Shown here: one piece after another, positions 35,462 to 44,338 of the stretch
How positions within the stretch are numbered: position 1 is the stretch's first letter
Layout: the number at the start of each line of letters is the position of its first letter
Assembly (NCBI GenBank): GCA_963816535.1
Contig: CAWFKW010000003.1
Span: forward strand, 1,426,001-1,490,000
DNA length: 64,000 nucleotides
From: CAWFKW01 sp963816535
GTDB lineage: Bacteria; Bacteroidota; Ignavibacteria; Tepidaquicellales; OLB5
Direction: 5' to 3'
Notes under the pieces: generated by a model
The model's database searches: none
The model's input: only the letters and a program-made list of their open reading frames with translations
What the model was told of the DNA's origin: nothing
Position numbers and translations under genes: made by a program

Positions 35462-35908
35462 ATGCAAAAAATTGCTATCGGCGCCGACCACAGAGGCTAC
35501 GGCTTAAAAGAAAAACTTAAGAGCGCTCTTTCCGGCAAATACGGGTTTACCGACGCCGGAACGTTTTCGACCGAGCCGGTTGATTACCCTGATATTACCG
35601 CGGAAGTGGTTAAGCTTATCCATTCAGGTAAATGTGAAAGAGGCATCGTTATCTGCGGAAGCGGCGTTGGCGCTTCGGTTGCCGCAAATAAGTTTAAAGG
35701 CATTCGCGCCGCCATTTGCCACGATACATTTTCCGCCCACCAGGGCGTTGAAGATGACGACATGAACATTCTCTGTTTAGGCAGCGGAGTTATAGGCGAA
35801 TCGCTCGCCGTGGAAATAATTGATGCATTCGTTAGCGCTAAACTTAAACCCGAAGAAAGATTCAGGACAAGGCTGGATAAGATAAAGAAAATAGAGGATG
35901 GTAATTAG
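35462..35908 (+). CDS. rpiB: Ribose-5-phosphate isomerase B
   Basis: The 148-aa protein matches the RpiB/LacAB family in length and motifs: IAIGADHRGYGLKE with Asp9 and His10 for substrate binding, and VICGSGVGASVAANK with the catalytic Cys65. It interconverts ribulose 5-phosphate and ribose 5-phosphate in the non-oxidative pentose phosphate pathway. A TATCTTTG box at 35425-35432 may be its promoter. It converges on aat with only 6 bases between the stops. Confidence 0.95.
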   Translation: MQKIAIGADHRGYGLKEKLKSALSGKYGFTDAGTFSTEPVDYPDITAEVVKLIHSGKCERGIVICGSGVGASVAANKFKGIRAAICHDTFSAHQGVEDDDMNILCLGSGVIGESLAVEIIDAFVSAKLKPEERFRTRLDKIKKIEDGN

Positions 35909-35914
35909 TATTAT

Positions 35915-36520
35915 TTAAGGATCGAACGTCCGCTCCTCTTCCATCGCCCTTTCAAGTACAGCGTGATATCCTTTCTTTGAGATTTCGACCGCGCCAAGAG
36001 TTTGAAAGTGCGGCGTCATCATCTGTATGTCGAAAAGAATATATTTGTTCTTTTTGAGTATTTCATATAACCTCACAACGGCCGCCTTTGATGCATTGCT
36101 GACTCTGTAGAACATCGATTCGCCGAAAAACGCGCCCCTGTACGCCACTCCGTATAACCCGCCAACAAGAGCCCCGTCATGCCAGGCTTCGACTGAATGA
36201 GCGTAACCTAATCCGTACAGGTCATCGAAAGCGGTCAATATAAGCCTGTTTATCCACGTGCTTTCTCTTTGGGCGCAATAACGCATTACCCTGCTGAACG
36301 CAGTATCCACCCTGATCTCAAAAACATTTTTTTTTATAACCTGCTGCAGCGAACGCGGAATTTTTAATGCGCCCTCCTCCATCGGCATTATAGCCCGCGG
36401 ACTGGTTTCATACCATGCGATGGAATCTGATTCTTCTCCCATCGGAAATATTCCCATTGTATAGCCATGAAGAACCTGCCGCCATGTGAGCTCGGTGTAT
36501 TTGTTAGCCTTATTTTCCAT
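35915..36520 (-). CDS. aat: Leucyl/phenylalanyl-tRNA--protein transferase
   Basis: The 201-aa enzyme carries the Aat signature in full: GYTMGIFPMGEE near the start, WYETSPRAIMP, FDDLYGLGYAHSVEAWHDGALVGGLYGV and FFGESMFYR. It transfers Leu or Phe from tRNA to proteins with N-terminal Lys or Arg, creating N-degrons. clpS lies 32 bases upstream on the same strand, so the tagging enzyme and the recognition adaptor are co-transcribed. Confidence 0.95.
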   Translation of the reverse strand: MENKANKYTELTWRQVLHGYTMGIFPMGEESDSIAWYETSPRAIMPMEEGALKIPRSLQQVIKKNVFEIRVDTAFSRVMRYCAQRESTWINRLILTAFDDLYGLGYAHSVEAWHDGALVGGLYGVAYRGAFFGESMFYRVSNASKAAVVRLYEILKKNKYILFDIQMMTPHFQTLGAVEISKKGYHAVLERAMEEERTFDP

Positions 36521-36552
36521 AAATGAAGGGTGCGCCGGGTGTTAACGTGGCG

Positions 36553-36843
36553 CTACGCATTAACTTCTATCGAGGTTCGAAGGTTAATTTCCTCAAGCAC
36601 TCTTTGCGCCCTTATGCATTTGTTAAGGTCGCCGCTTACAACAGCAGCCTTGCCTTTTGTATGAACTTCCATCGTGATCGTTTCGGCCCTGTCGTATCCG
36701 TAGCCCGTAGCCTTTATGACCTGGTCAATAACTTCTTCAAAGCTGTGGTAATTATCATTGTATAAGATGAGCGTGAAGCTCTCTGTAGTCGTGTCTATAT
36801 CGATTGGAGCTAATAATTCTTCTGCTTTTGTAGACATCAGCAT
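36553..36843 (-). CDS. clpS: ATP-dependent Clp protease adaptor ClpS
   Basis: The 96-aa protein fits ClpS in size and motifs: LILYNDNYHSFEEVIDQV, where the Asn, Asp and later His residues form the N-degron pocket, then ITMEVHTKGKAAVVSGD. It delivers proteins with bulky N-terminal residues to ClpAP. Residues 1-25 are the flexible extension that enters ClpA. It precedes aat in an apparent two-gene N-degron operon; clpA is not in the window. Confidence 0.95.
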   Translation of the reverse strand: MLMSTKAEELLAPIDIDTTTESFTLILYNDNYHSFEEVIDQVIKATGYGYDRAETITMEVHTKGKAAVVSGDLNKCIRAQRVLEEINLRTSIEVNA

Positions 36844-37043
36844 TACTATTAGTACTTACTTAATTGGAGACATTATAATTAATTCTTTAGCGCTTTTGTA
36901 AAATTCTAAATTGGGTCTTGTATAATTCTATAGTTTGTTTTGTCCGCCGCTTTCGTATGCGCTAGCTCCGCTCAGGCTGAGTGGTTTTAATCAATCCCGC
37001 CATATATCCTGTATAAGATAAATATCTTTGAAATCCCACTTCA

Positions 37044-37114
37044 TATGCCGCTCCTAACGGAGCTACAGGAACGGATTTCATAAGTACTACAAATATATCG
37101 CTCCTAACGGAGCT
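37044..37114. repeat. Bipartite CGCTCC-TAA-CGGAGC palindrome element
   Basis: Two copies of the hairpin CGCTCCTAACGGAGC lie at 37044-37064 (preceded by ATATGC) and 37093-37114 (preceded by CTACAAATATAT), about 28 bases apart. The same pair in the same order is found at 60641-60713, and a single first half at 46417-46437. The surrounding 475-base spacer upstream of clpS shows no gene. Confidence 0.75.
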
Positions 37115-37223
37115 CAAAAAGAAAATTCTTGTAAATATGTCTTCGCGTATCAGTTACTAATTAATGTTTTCGTTTGTGCTTTTGTCTTGTTTTGCTTTTG
37201 CTTTTGCTTTTTTTACGATTTAT

Positions 37224-37265
37224 TATTTACTATTTACTATTTACTATTTACTATTTACTATTTAC
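37224..37265. repeat. Heptamer tandem repeat (TATTTAC)6
   Basis: Six perfect head-to-tail copies of TATTTAC lie 50 bases beyond the stop codon of the minus-strand ATPase gene, within a T-rich tract that also has CTTTTG repeats. It is slippage-prone; no function is evident. Confidence 0.85.
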
Positions 37266-37318
37266 TATTTGATCCCTGTTTTTTTAAATCTCAAATCTGC
37301 AATCTCACTTCTCAAATC

Positions 37319-38860
37319 CTAATAGTTCCAGTCCTCTTCATAATCATATGCGGTGCGCTTGCCTCCTACATTGGGTTTATCTCTCAGCATTGCGCCGATC
37401 ATATCTTTATACGAAACCATATCGTCTAGTTCGTCTTTTGCGATTTTCGAGTTATTATGCAGCCCGTCCAGCACAAATTCCATCATTGTGGCAAGCTCAT
37501 AGTCATTCTCTATAGTTTTGACGAATTTCTTCACCAAAGGTTCCAGTCCGCTCACTTTCTTAAGCTCTTTAAAATAACTGTCAAAACTCATATCGTCGCT
37601 GAGGTCGACTGAATTGCCCGATTCGAACCATTTAACTATCTCTGCATATGCGTCAGGCGCGGGATTATTTTCGTCTCTTTTGTGTTTTCTTGCAAGCGGG
37701 TCGGGGAAATATTTTTTGAAAATCTGCTTAACGCTCTTCCCTATCAGCGCCTTGCTGACTTTTACCGAGCCTTCCTGCTCCCCTTCGAACACAAGCTCAA
37801 TTTTGCCTGTCATTCCGGGAAGTATCGCCTGCAGGTCGGTTATCCTCGGGAAAATTATATGCTCTTCGTTAACAATAGAGCGCCTTTCGGCGTTGCTAAT
37901 CAGGTTTTCCATAACGGAGATCGAAAGCCTCGCGCTGACGCCTGACTTCTGTTCAACAAATTCGCTTTGCCTTGCCTCATGCGCGATAGTTTCAACCACT
38001 TCCTTAAGATAATACGGAATTATTATCTGCTGGTTCGGGTCGCGTTTCACAAGGCTCTCGGCCTCGGTTATTTTTATGCTGTCTTCTATTGTTTTTGGAT
38101 AGTGCGTTAATATCTGCGAATCTATCCTGTCTTTAAGAGGCGTGATAATATTCCCGCGGTTTGTATAATCTTCCGGGTTTGCAGTGAATACAATAAAAAT
38201 ATCCATCGGTATCCTGATGTTGAATCCGCGTATCTGGATATCTCTTTCCTGCATAATATTCAGCAGGCCCACCTGTATCCTTGGCTGCAGGTCAGGGAGC
38301 TCATTGATAACAAATATGCCGCGGTTTGTTCTGGGCACTATACCGAAGTGAATTACCCCCTCATGCGAATAATATAATCTCTGCGTCGCGGCTTTTATGG
38401 GGTCGATATCGCCGATCAGGTCCGCGATGGTCACATCCGGCGTGGCGAGTTTTTCGCCGTAGCGCCGTTCGCGCGGCAGCCATTCGATTTCGGTATTATC
38501 GCCGTGTTCAGTTACGGCGTCAACCGCAAATTTCGAAACCGGGTTAAAAGGATCGTCGTTTATTTCGGAGCCTTTTACTACGGGGATGAATTCATCCAGC
38601 AGCGTTGTAAGCGTTCTGGCAATTCTGGTTTTTGCCTGCCCTCTTAATCCCAGAAAAATCAAATCGTGTTTTGCAAGAATTGCGTTTATAAGAGAAGGGA
38701 TTACGGTCTTTTCGTAACCTACTATTCCCTTAAAGATTTCCTCTTTGTTCTTTAGTTTCCTGATCAGATTGTTTCTTATCTCATCTTTAACGGGCTGTAC
38801 TTTGTAGCCGCTCTGTTTCAGTTCGCCAAGCGTTCCCGGAAGGTTCTGTGATTTTGTCAT
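37319..38860 (-). CDS. MoxR/magnesium-chelatase-like AAA+ ATPase
   Basis: The 513-aa protein has a ChlI/MoxR-type AAA+ core: Walker A GLRGQAKTRIAR (about residues 72-83), a Walker B-like strand GIFVINELPDL in which the usual Asp-Glu is Asn-Glu, sensor 1 FIVFTANPEDYTNRG and a PLKDRIDSQ arginine-finger loop. The C-terminal 170 residues are family-specific. MoxR proteins are chaperone-like ATPases usually paired with a VWA protein; none is present next to it. It follows the CBS gene by 31 bases on the same strand. It is not a photosynthetic Mg-chelatase subunit judging by context. Confidence 0.8.
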   Translation of the reverse strand: MTKSQNLPGTLGELKQSGYKVQPVKDEIRNNLIRKLKNKEEIFKGIVGYEKTVIPSLINAILAKHDLIFLGLRGQAKTRIARTLTTLLDEFIPVVKGSEINDDPFNPVSKFAVDAVTEHGDNTEIEWLPRERRYGEKLATPDVTIADLIGDIDPIKAATQRLYYSHEGVIHFGIVPRTNRGIFVINELPDLQPRIQVGLLNIMQERDIQIRGFNIRIPMDIFIVFTANPEDYTNRGNIITPLKDRIDSQILTHYPKTIEDSIKITEAESLVKRDPNQQIIIPYYLKEVVETIAHEARQSEFVEQKSGVSARLSISVMENLISNAERRSIVNEEHIIFPRITDLQAILPGMTGKIELVFEGEQEGSVKVSKALIGKSVKQIFKKYFPDPLARKHKRDENNPAPDAYAEIVKWFESGNSVDLSDDMSFDSYFKELKKVSGLEPLVKKFVKTIENDYELATMMEFVLDGLHNNSKIAKDELDDMVSYKDMIGAMLRDKPNVGGKRTAYDYEEDWNY

Positions 38861-38891
38861 TAAATAGTTTTATTTCCTTCTGATTTTTATT

Positions 38892-39317
38892 TTAATAACT
38901 GATATAGTTTCTCAAAAATCCTATCTGTTCTTCTTTTTCGTCCATATCAACCTGCATAAGGTCGCGCATGGAAACAACGCCCACCAGCTTTTCGCCTTCT
39001 CTTACCGGCATATGCCTTATGCTTTCCTGTCTCATTATCTTAAGGGTGTATTCATAAGTGTCATGCGTTTCCACAATTATGACCCCGCGCGTCATAACGT
39101 CTTCTATCTTAATATTCTTAATATCCAGTTCTTTTGCAACGCATCTTTTTAACAGGTCGCGTTCCGAAAAAATTCCCCTCAGCCGCCCGGTATCATCAAG
39201 AACAGGAACGGCCCCAACATTATTGCTTGCCATGTATTTTACAACTTCAAACACGCTGATCCCAACCTTAACGTGGTGCATTGGCTTATCTTTGGTCAAA
39301 TCGCCTAATGTCTTCAT
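38892..39317 (-). CDS. CBS-pair domain protein
   Basis: I place the start at ATG 39317 (141 aa, MKTLGDLTKDKPMHHV), because AAGGAGA lies at 39324-39330, seven bases ahead; the longer frame to 39401 adds an implausible hydrophobic tail. The protein is two CBS motifs, the first ending VPVLDDTGRLRGIFSERDLL and the second HMPVREGEKLVGVVSMRDL, forming one Bateman module that usually binds AMP, ATP or SAM. Stand-alone CBS proteins act as energy sensors. It lies upstream of the MoxR-like ATPase in a possible operon. Confidence 0.9.
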   Translation of the reverse strand: MKTLGDLTKDKPMHHVKVGISVFEVVKYMASNNVGAVPVLDDTGRLRGIFSERDLLKRCVAKELDIKNIKIEDVMTRGVIIVETHDTYEYTLKIMRQESIRHMPVREGEKLVGVVSMRDLMQVDMDEKEEQIGFLRNYISY

Positions 39318-39323
39318 AGCCGT

Positions 39324-39330
39324 TCTCCTT
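39324..39330 (-). promoter_or_regulatory. Shine-Dalgarno site fixing the CBS start
   Basis: Minus-strand AAGGAGA ends seven bases before ATG 39317. Strong Shine-Dalgarno sites are rare in this window, so it decides the start. Confidence 0.75.
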
Positions 39331-39621
39331 TCCGAACTTTGAAAAGTAAATAAATAATTTTTGATATTCTTTAAGATAGTAAATAAAATATGGTAATTCA
39401 ACTATTATTAATTAACAATTTGTAATGTTAAAGAGATTCGTATTTTGAGCATTTTTTGCGATGCGCCATATTTTAAGCCCTGCGGGTACACAAATTATCC
39501 TGATTTTTGAATAAATATTTGTTAATTATTTAACTATATTCACATATTCCACACAGGTATTTAATGAAAAACTGACACTCAATGCTTAATTTGAGGCTCT
39601 TAATTTATCCCGATTATTCGT

Positions 39622-42600
39622 ATGAAAAAGACTTTCTTGTTCATCTTTATTTCTCTCCTTACCATTTTAAATCTTCACGCTGCATCATTTACCCCGGGTA
39701 ATATAGTTGTAGTTAGAATTGGAGACGGCTCTACTGCTTTATCAAGCGCAGGGTTTCCGGTGTTCCTTGAAGAATACACAATTACAGGAACCCTGGTACA
39801 GGTTGTTCCGCTTCCGACCGTTATCTCGGGCTCAAACAAACGATTTGTTTTAACAGGCACGTCTACATCAGAAGGAAACCTGACCGTATCAAGCGACCTG
39901 CATTATATTACGCTGGCCGGATATGATGCGGATGTAGGTACCGCTGCTGTGGCCACAACCGCGGGCATATCAAGAGTAGCGGCCCTGATTAGCGATGCAG
40001 GAGTTATTAATACTTCTACTTACTTTTCCGATGGGTTTACCGGAAGCAACGTAAGGGGATCGTATACAATGGACGGAACGGCATTCTGGACATCCGGAAC
40101 AGCCAGCCCCGCGGCATCAGGCGGCGTCAGGTATTCAACGCTTGGCGGATCAACCAGCGTTCAGATAACCAACACTGTTACTAACACAAGGTTTGTTTAT
40201 GTTTATAACGGGCAGCTTTATGTTTCGGCAAGCTCGGGCGCCTTTCTTGGCGTAAACTCCGTGGGCACCGGAATCCCGACCACAACGGGCCAAACAACAG
40301 TAAACTATATTAATACGCTTACAGGCAGCAGCGCATACGGGTTCGCATTTAACTCTGCCGGAAACGTCTGCTATATAGCCGACGACAGGGCTGTTGCAAG
40401 CAGCGGCGGCGTTCAGAAATGGACTTTCGACGGTTCCATTTGGTCGATGGCTTATGTTCTCAATACGAACCTGACCACAGGCTGCCGGGGACTGACTGTT
40501 AATTTCAGCGGCGCAAATCCGGTTATCTACGCTGTATCAAATACAAATTTGGTTACAGCCACCGACGCCGGCGCCACATCACCGTTTACGGTTCTTATGA
40601 CCTGCGCGACAAATACTATATATAGAGGCGTTTCATTCGCGCCTATCCCCGTTCCGGCGCCGTCGGCTCCGAACCTTGTTTCACCCGCAAATAATTCAAC
40701 CGGCAACCCGATTGCATTAACGCTTGTCTGGAATAAATCTGCAACGGCAACCTCATACAGGGCGCAGGTTGCGACTGATAGCTTGTTCAGCAATATAATT
40801 GTTAACGATTCGACCTTAACAGATTCTACAAAGAGTATTTCGGGATTATCAAATAACACAAGTTACTGGTGGAGAGTTAACGCTAAAAATGCAGGAGGGA
40901 CAAGTTCATATTCTTCATCTTTTAAATTCACAACAGTTGTTTTAGCTCCGTCGGCTCCGAACCTTGTTTCACCCGCAAATAATTCAACCGGCAACCCGAT
41001 TGCATTAACGCTTGTCTGGAATAAATCGGCTACGGCAACTTCATACAGGACGCAAGTAGCAACAGATAGCCTGTTCAATACTATTATTATAAACGATTCC
41101 ACATTAACGGATTCAACAAAAAGCATTTCCGGGCTGACTAATTTAACTAGTTACTGGTGGAGGGTTAACGCAAAGAATGATGGGGGTACAAGCTCATATT
41201 CAGCGGCATTTAAGTTTACAACAATTGTCGCGGTTCCGCCGCCGCCGGTATTGCTTTTCCCGTCAAATAATTCGGGAGGAAACGCAACATCATTAACGTT
41301 TATCTGGAACAGGTCGCTTAACGCTGCATCATACAGATACGTGCTTGCGCTGGATAACAATTTCACAATAATTATATTAAACGACTCGACTATAATCGAT
41401 TCAACAAGGTTCGTTACAGGGTTATCCAATCTTACAACATATTGGTGGAAAGTTTATGCTAAGAACGCTGCAGGCACAAGCTCATCTTCTGCAATATTTA
41501 CGTTCTCAACTAATGCGGCTGTGCCTCCGCCGCCACTGCTTGTTTCACCTGCAAATAATTCAGTGGGCAACCTGACAGCCTTAACGCTGGTTTGGAACAA
41601 GTCAGCAGGCGCCACGAGCTACAGGGTTCAGCTTTCATCCGACAGCTTATTTAATACGCTTATCGTTAACGATTCAACGCTGACAGATTCCGTAAGAGTT
41701 GTTTCCGGTCTTAATCCGCTGACTAGTTATTGGTGGAGAGTAAACGCGAAGAGCTCAGGCGGAACAAGCTCGTACTCGCTCACATATAAATTCAGAACGC
41801 TTGGCGTACCCGCGCAGATCGCTGGCGTTTTCATTCCCGCAAACGGGGCGATTAACCAGCCGACTACAATTAATTTCAGCTGGTCGCGCGCATTGGATCA
41901 GACCTTCAGGAAAACGCTTAATCTGCCCGGTAAGTTCAATTCCCAAACAATATCAAACTACTGGTTTGAGCTCACGACCGATTCAGTTTCATTAGCCGGT
42001 ATTATCCGCGATTCAACTTTAACCGATACAAATAAAACGCAAAGCGGATTGAATTATTCTACAGCTTACTACTGGAGAGTAAAAGCAAAAAATCAGATTG
42101 GCTGGGGTTCATTCAGCTTCTGGCAGAAGTTTACTACGGCTCCGCCTCCGCCTGCTACTGTTACGCTTAAGGTAATTCCGGGCGGTTTCTACAATTCCTC
42201 AACGGGAACTTTGAGGATGAGAGATACAATAAAAGTATATCTTGTCGATTCGGCTACGTGCCTTAGACTGGACTCCAATAAGGTCGTACTTGATTCAGTT
42301 ACGTTCACAACTAACTTAAGCTTTTCTAACGCGCCGACAGGCAATTACTACCTGTATATTTATCACAGAAATCATTTGCCTGTTGCAAGCCGTTACAGGC
42401 AAAATATAGTTCGCGGTTCAAACGTAAGTTACGACCTGACCACAGACTCGGCCAAGGCATACGGTTTTAATATGATAAAAGTATCAAGCTCGCCTGTGAG
42501 GTGGGCCATGATACCGGGCGATGCTAACAAGGATGAATTCATAGACGGGCTTGACCAGACTGTATGGATATTGCAGAACGGGCTCGACGGATACCGCTTA

Positions 42601-42792
42601 GCTGATTTCAACGGCGACGGGTTTGTTGACGGACTCGACCAAACCATTTGGATACTATATAACGGAAGGAGCTCAGCGCTCCCGTGCCCCACTCCGTTTC
42701 TTGAACTGAGCTTTGATAAGCTCCGCACCGTTTTTGAAAAATCAAACCGGTTCCGCATTATTGATAAGAAACAGATGAATAATCAAAAATAG
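39622..42792 (+). CDS. Secreted FN3-repeat protein with dockerin-like EF-hand pair
   Basis: The 1056-aa protein has a signal peptide (FLFIFISLLTILNLHAA), an N-terminal region of about 320 residues of unrecognised beta structure, possibly a propeller (SGGVQKWTFDGSIW), then five fibronectin type III-like repeats at about 345-440, 443-535, 538-628, 633-722 and 728-845. Repeats one and two are nearly identical in DNA over about 80 bases (40661 and 40947 onward). Near the end two calcium-loop motifs, GDANKDEFIDGLDQTVWIL and FNGDGFVDGLDQTIWIL, form a dockerin-like module. No T9SS tail follows. It is probably an adhesin or polysaccharide-associated protein. A terminator follows at 42818. Confidence 0.82.
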   Translation: MKKTFLFIFISLLTILNLHAASFTPGNIVVVRIGDGSTALSSAGFPVFLEEYTITGTLVQVVPLPTVISGSNKRFVLTGTSTSEGNLTVSSDLHYITLAGYDADVGTAAVATTAGISRVAALISDAGVINTSTYFSDGFTGSNVRGSYTMDGTAFWTSGTASPAASGGVRYSTLGGSTSVQITNTVTNTRFVYVYNGQLYVSASSGAFLGVNSVGTGIPTTTGQTTVNYINTLTGSSAYGFAFNSAGNVCYIADDRAVASSGGVQKWTFDGSIWSMAYVLNTNLTTGCRGLTVNFSGANPVIYAVSNTNLVTATDAGATSPFTVLMTCATNTIYRGVSFAPIPVPAPSAPNLVSPANNSTGNPIALTLVWNKSATATSYRAQVATDSLFSNIIVNDSTLTDSTKSISGLSNNTSYWWRVNAKNAGGTSSYSSSFKFTTVVLAPSAPNLVSPANNSTGNPIALTLVWNKSATATSYRTQVATDSLFNTIIINDSTLTDSTKSISGLTNLTSYWWRVNAKNDGGTSSYSAAFKFTTIVAVPPPPVLLFPSNNSGGNATSLTFIWNRSLNAASYRYVLALDNNFTIIILNDSTIIDSTRFVTGLSNLTTYWWKVYAKNAAGTSSSSAIFTFSTNAAVPPPPLLVSPANNSVGNLTALTLVWNKSAGATSYRVQLSSDSLFNTLIVNDSTLTDSVRVVSGLNPLTSYWWRVNAKSSGGTSSYSLTYKFRTLGVPAQIAGVFIPANGAINQPTTINFSWSRALDQTFRKTLNLPGKFNSQTISNYWFELTTDSVSLAGIIRDSTLTDTNKTQSGLNYSTAYYWRVKAKNQIGWGSFSFWQKFTTAPPPPATVTLKVIPGGFYNSSTGTLRMRDTIKVYLVDSATCLRLDSNKVVLDSVTFTTNLSFSNAPTGNYYLYIYHRNHLPVASRYRQNIVRGSNVSYDLTTDSAKAYGFNMIKVSSSPVRWAMIPGDANKDEFIDGLDQTVWILQNGLDGYRLADFNGDGFVDGLDQTIWILYNGRSSALPCPTPFLELSFDKLRTVFEKSNRFRIIDKKQMNNQK

Positions 42793-42817
42793 CGGTCAGA
42801 AAGAGAATTAATTTGAT

Positions 42818-42850
42818 AAGGGCAGACATTTCGTGTTTGCCCTTTTTTTT
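42818..42850 (+). terminator. Rho-independent terminator after the FN3 gene
   Basis: AAGGGCA (42818-42824) pairs with TGCCCTT, with inner ACA/TGT, and runs into eight T. It lies 26 bases after the stop codon. Confidence 0.75.
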
Positions 42851-42865
42851 ATGCTTCCGGTTTGA

Positions 42866-42991
42866 TTGGGTAAACGGGCGGACCCTCCAAAGGCCCGCCA
42901 AAGGCGGGTAAACGGGTAAACACATAGGTCCGCCCCTTCAGAAGAGCTGTTGCAATGATGATCGTGCTACGACTCCCGGTCGTGGCACGAT
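42866..42991. repeat. CCCGCC element and a stray RAYT REP copy
   Basis: GGGTAAACGGGCGGACCCTC with GGCCCGCCAAAGGCGGGTAAAC at 42868-42915 is the reverse-strand relative of the element nested in the REP at 30790. At 42961-42991, ATCGTGCTACGAC..GTCGTGGCACGAT is a REP of the RAYT family, 12 kb from the transposase. The rest of the spacer to 43179 shows nothing else. Confidence 0.75.
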
Positions 42992-43152
42992 TAAGGCAAA
43001 ATGCCCCGGACACGGATTTTTCACGGATTTATATAAATAAGCCCAAAAAGCGAAATTGCCTGCAATAATACATTGATATTTATCATGTTTTAACCTGACT
43101 TATATCATAACATTCCCGCCTTAGTTAAAGTATATTTGTAAAGTCGAAATTA

Positions 43153-44130
43153 TTGCTTTTAATTTTACGTTTTCGCGCTATGAAGAATTCCTTTATAATT
43201 TTCTTTTTTCTTTCCGTTTCACTTCTCACGTTTGACATCTCACATGTTCACGCTCAGCAGACAACTCAAGAGTGGGTGCAGCGTTTTACTTGGAATAATT
43301 ATGCAAATGGTAACAGTTTTTCATATGCAATCTCAATGCAAAATGAGAATTTACTTGAATGTCAACCAATTTACCTAAACTTAATCGTGAAGAATTTAGA
43401 TAATTCCGAGGATTCTCTTGTTGCAATCGATTTTACAACTGACCTTGTGTTAACTGATTTAAATAACGGGAAAGTTATATCACCCTCGGTTATTCTAGAA
43501 TATTCTTCATATTCTCATGAACGTTTTCAACCGGATGAAGAAAAATTGTTTCCGACTGATTTACAGGGAGATTATGGTAAAGTGGCTCTCGATTCTGTTA
43601 AGAATAAACATGGGGCATGGGGCGGTGTCTATCCTCATTTACCGGTTGGAAAGTATTCGATTTATTTCAATAATGGTTTAGGATCTTCTAATGTTGTCAG
43701 TTTTGAGGTTGTTAAGCCTGTAGATCAAGACCTGACAGATTTAAACATCTTAAAGGATGCGTTCGCTGCTTTAATTTCGGGGCCCCGTAAGCAAATTGAT
43801 AAATTTTATGATTTTTTAGTTAATCACCCAAATAGTAATTACTATGAACTTGCTTTAACACAATATTCTGGAGGTTTATTGAGTAACCACTATAGCCCAG
43901 ACGACTATGATAATTTAATGGGCATATCGGAGCAATGGTTTGTTAAGAATGCGGATTCAGAACTTGCAAAACAAATAGTCAGAGCGTTGGGGGCTGTATT
44001 TAAAACAACATTTTCAAATACAAAAGAGAAGGTGATAACTTTCTTAAATAAAACTATCGTTGACCATCCAAACTCAGTTGCAGGCAGATGGTCACAAAGG
44101 TATCTTGATATCATTAAAAAAAATAAATAA
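43153..44130 (+). CDS. Secreted hypothetical protein carrying the propeller-family leader
   Basis: The most likely start is ATG 43180 (316 aa); TTG 43153 only adds nine residues. The first 40 residues (signal peptide, SVSLLTFDISHVHAQQ, then TTQEWVQRF) are nearly the same as in the propeller proteins 20 kb upstream, yet the rest is unrelated. Residues about 45-185 look like a beta-sandwich (NLLECQPIYLNLIVKNLDN to GKYSIYFNNGLGSSNVVSFEV), and 190-316 are helical with TPR-like hallmarks (FYDFLVNHPNSNYYELAL and TIVDHPNSVAGRWSQRYL). No T9SS tail is present. I do not recognise the body. It appears to be a chimera of a shared export leader and a separate periplasmic protein. Confidence 0.7.
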   Translation: MLLILRFRAMKNSFIIFFFLSVSLLTFDISHVHAQQTTQEWVQRFTWNNYANGNSFSYAISMQNENLLECQPIYLNLIVKNLDNSEDSLVAIDFTTDLVLTDLNNGKVISPSVILEYSSYSHERFQPDEEKLFPTDLQGDYGKVALDSVKNKHGAWGGVYPHLPVGKYSIYFNNGLGSSNVVSFEVVKPVDQDLTDLNILKDAFAALISGPRKQIDKFYDFLVNHPNSNYYELALTQYSGGLLSNHYSPDDYDNLMGISEQWFVKNADSELAKQIVRALGAVFKTTFSNTKEKVITFLNKTIVDHPNSVAGRWSQRYLDIIKKNK

Positions 44131-44338
44131 TGGATAATTATATGAACCTAAACGCCGTCAGCTTTGAGTCTCCTTCGGCAAAGCCGGGTCGTAAAAAGTA
44201 AGTGGCGCAGCGGCCCCTACAGAAGAGCTCTTCAACAAATTCACTTCATTTTCGCAGGAATTTTTTCAAAAAATCCGTTATTTTAAAGTAATTAATATTT
44301 TACGTGAAACTTTATCAATACTTCTTAGTTAAACAACT

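Noticed and set aside
37319..38860. Photosynthetic magnesium chelatase subunit
   Set aside because: Walker B differs, no bchD/bchH or other pigment genes are present, and the C-terminal region does not fit.
42700..42792. C-terminal LSFDKLRT sequence of the FN3 protein as a functional tail
   Set aside because: The coding DNA there is a GAGCTTTGATAAGCTC palindrome, a common repeat read-through; no sorting or anchoring motif is present.
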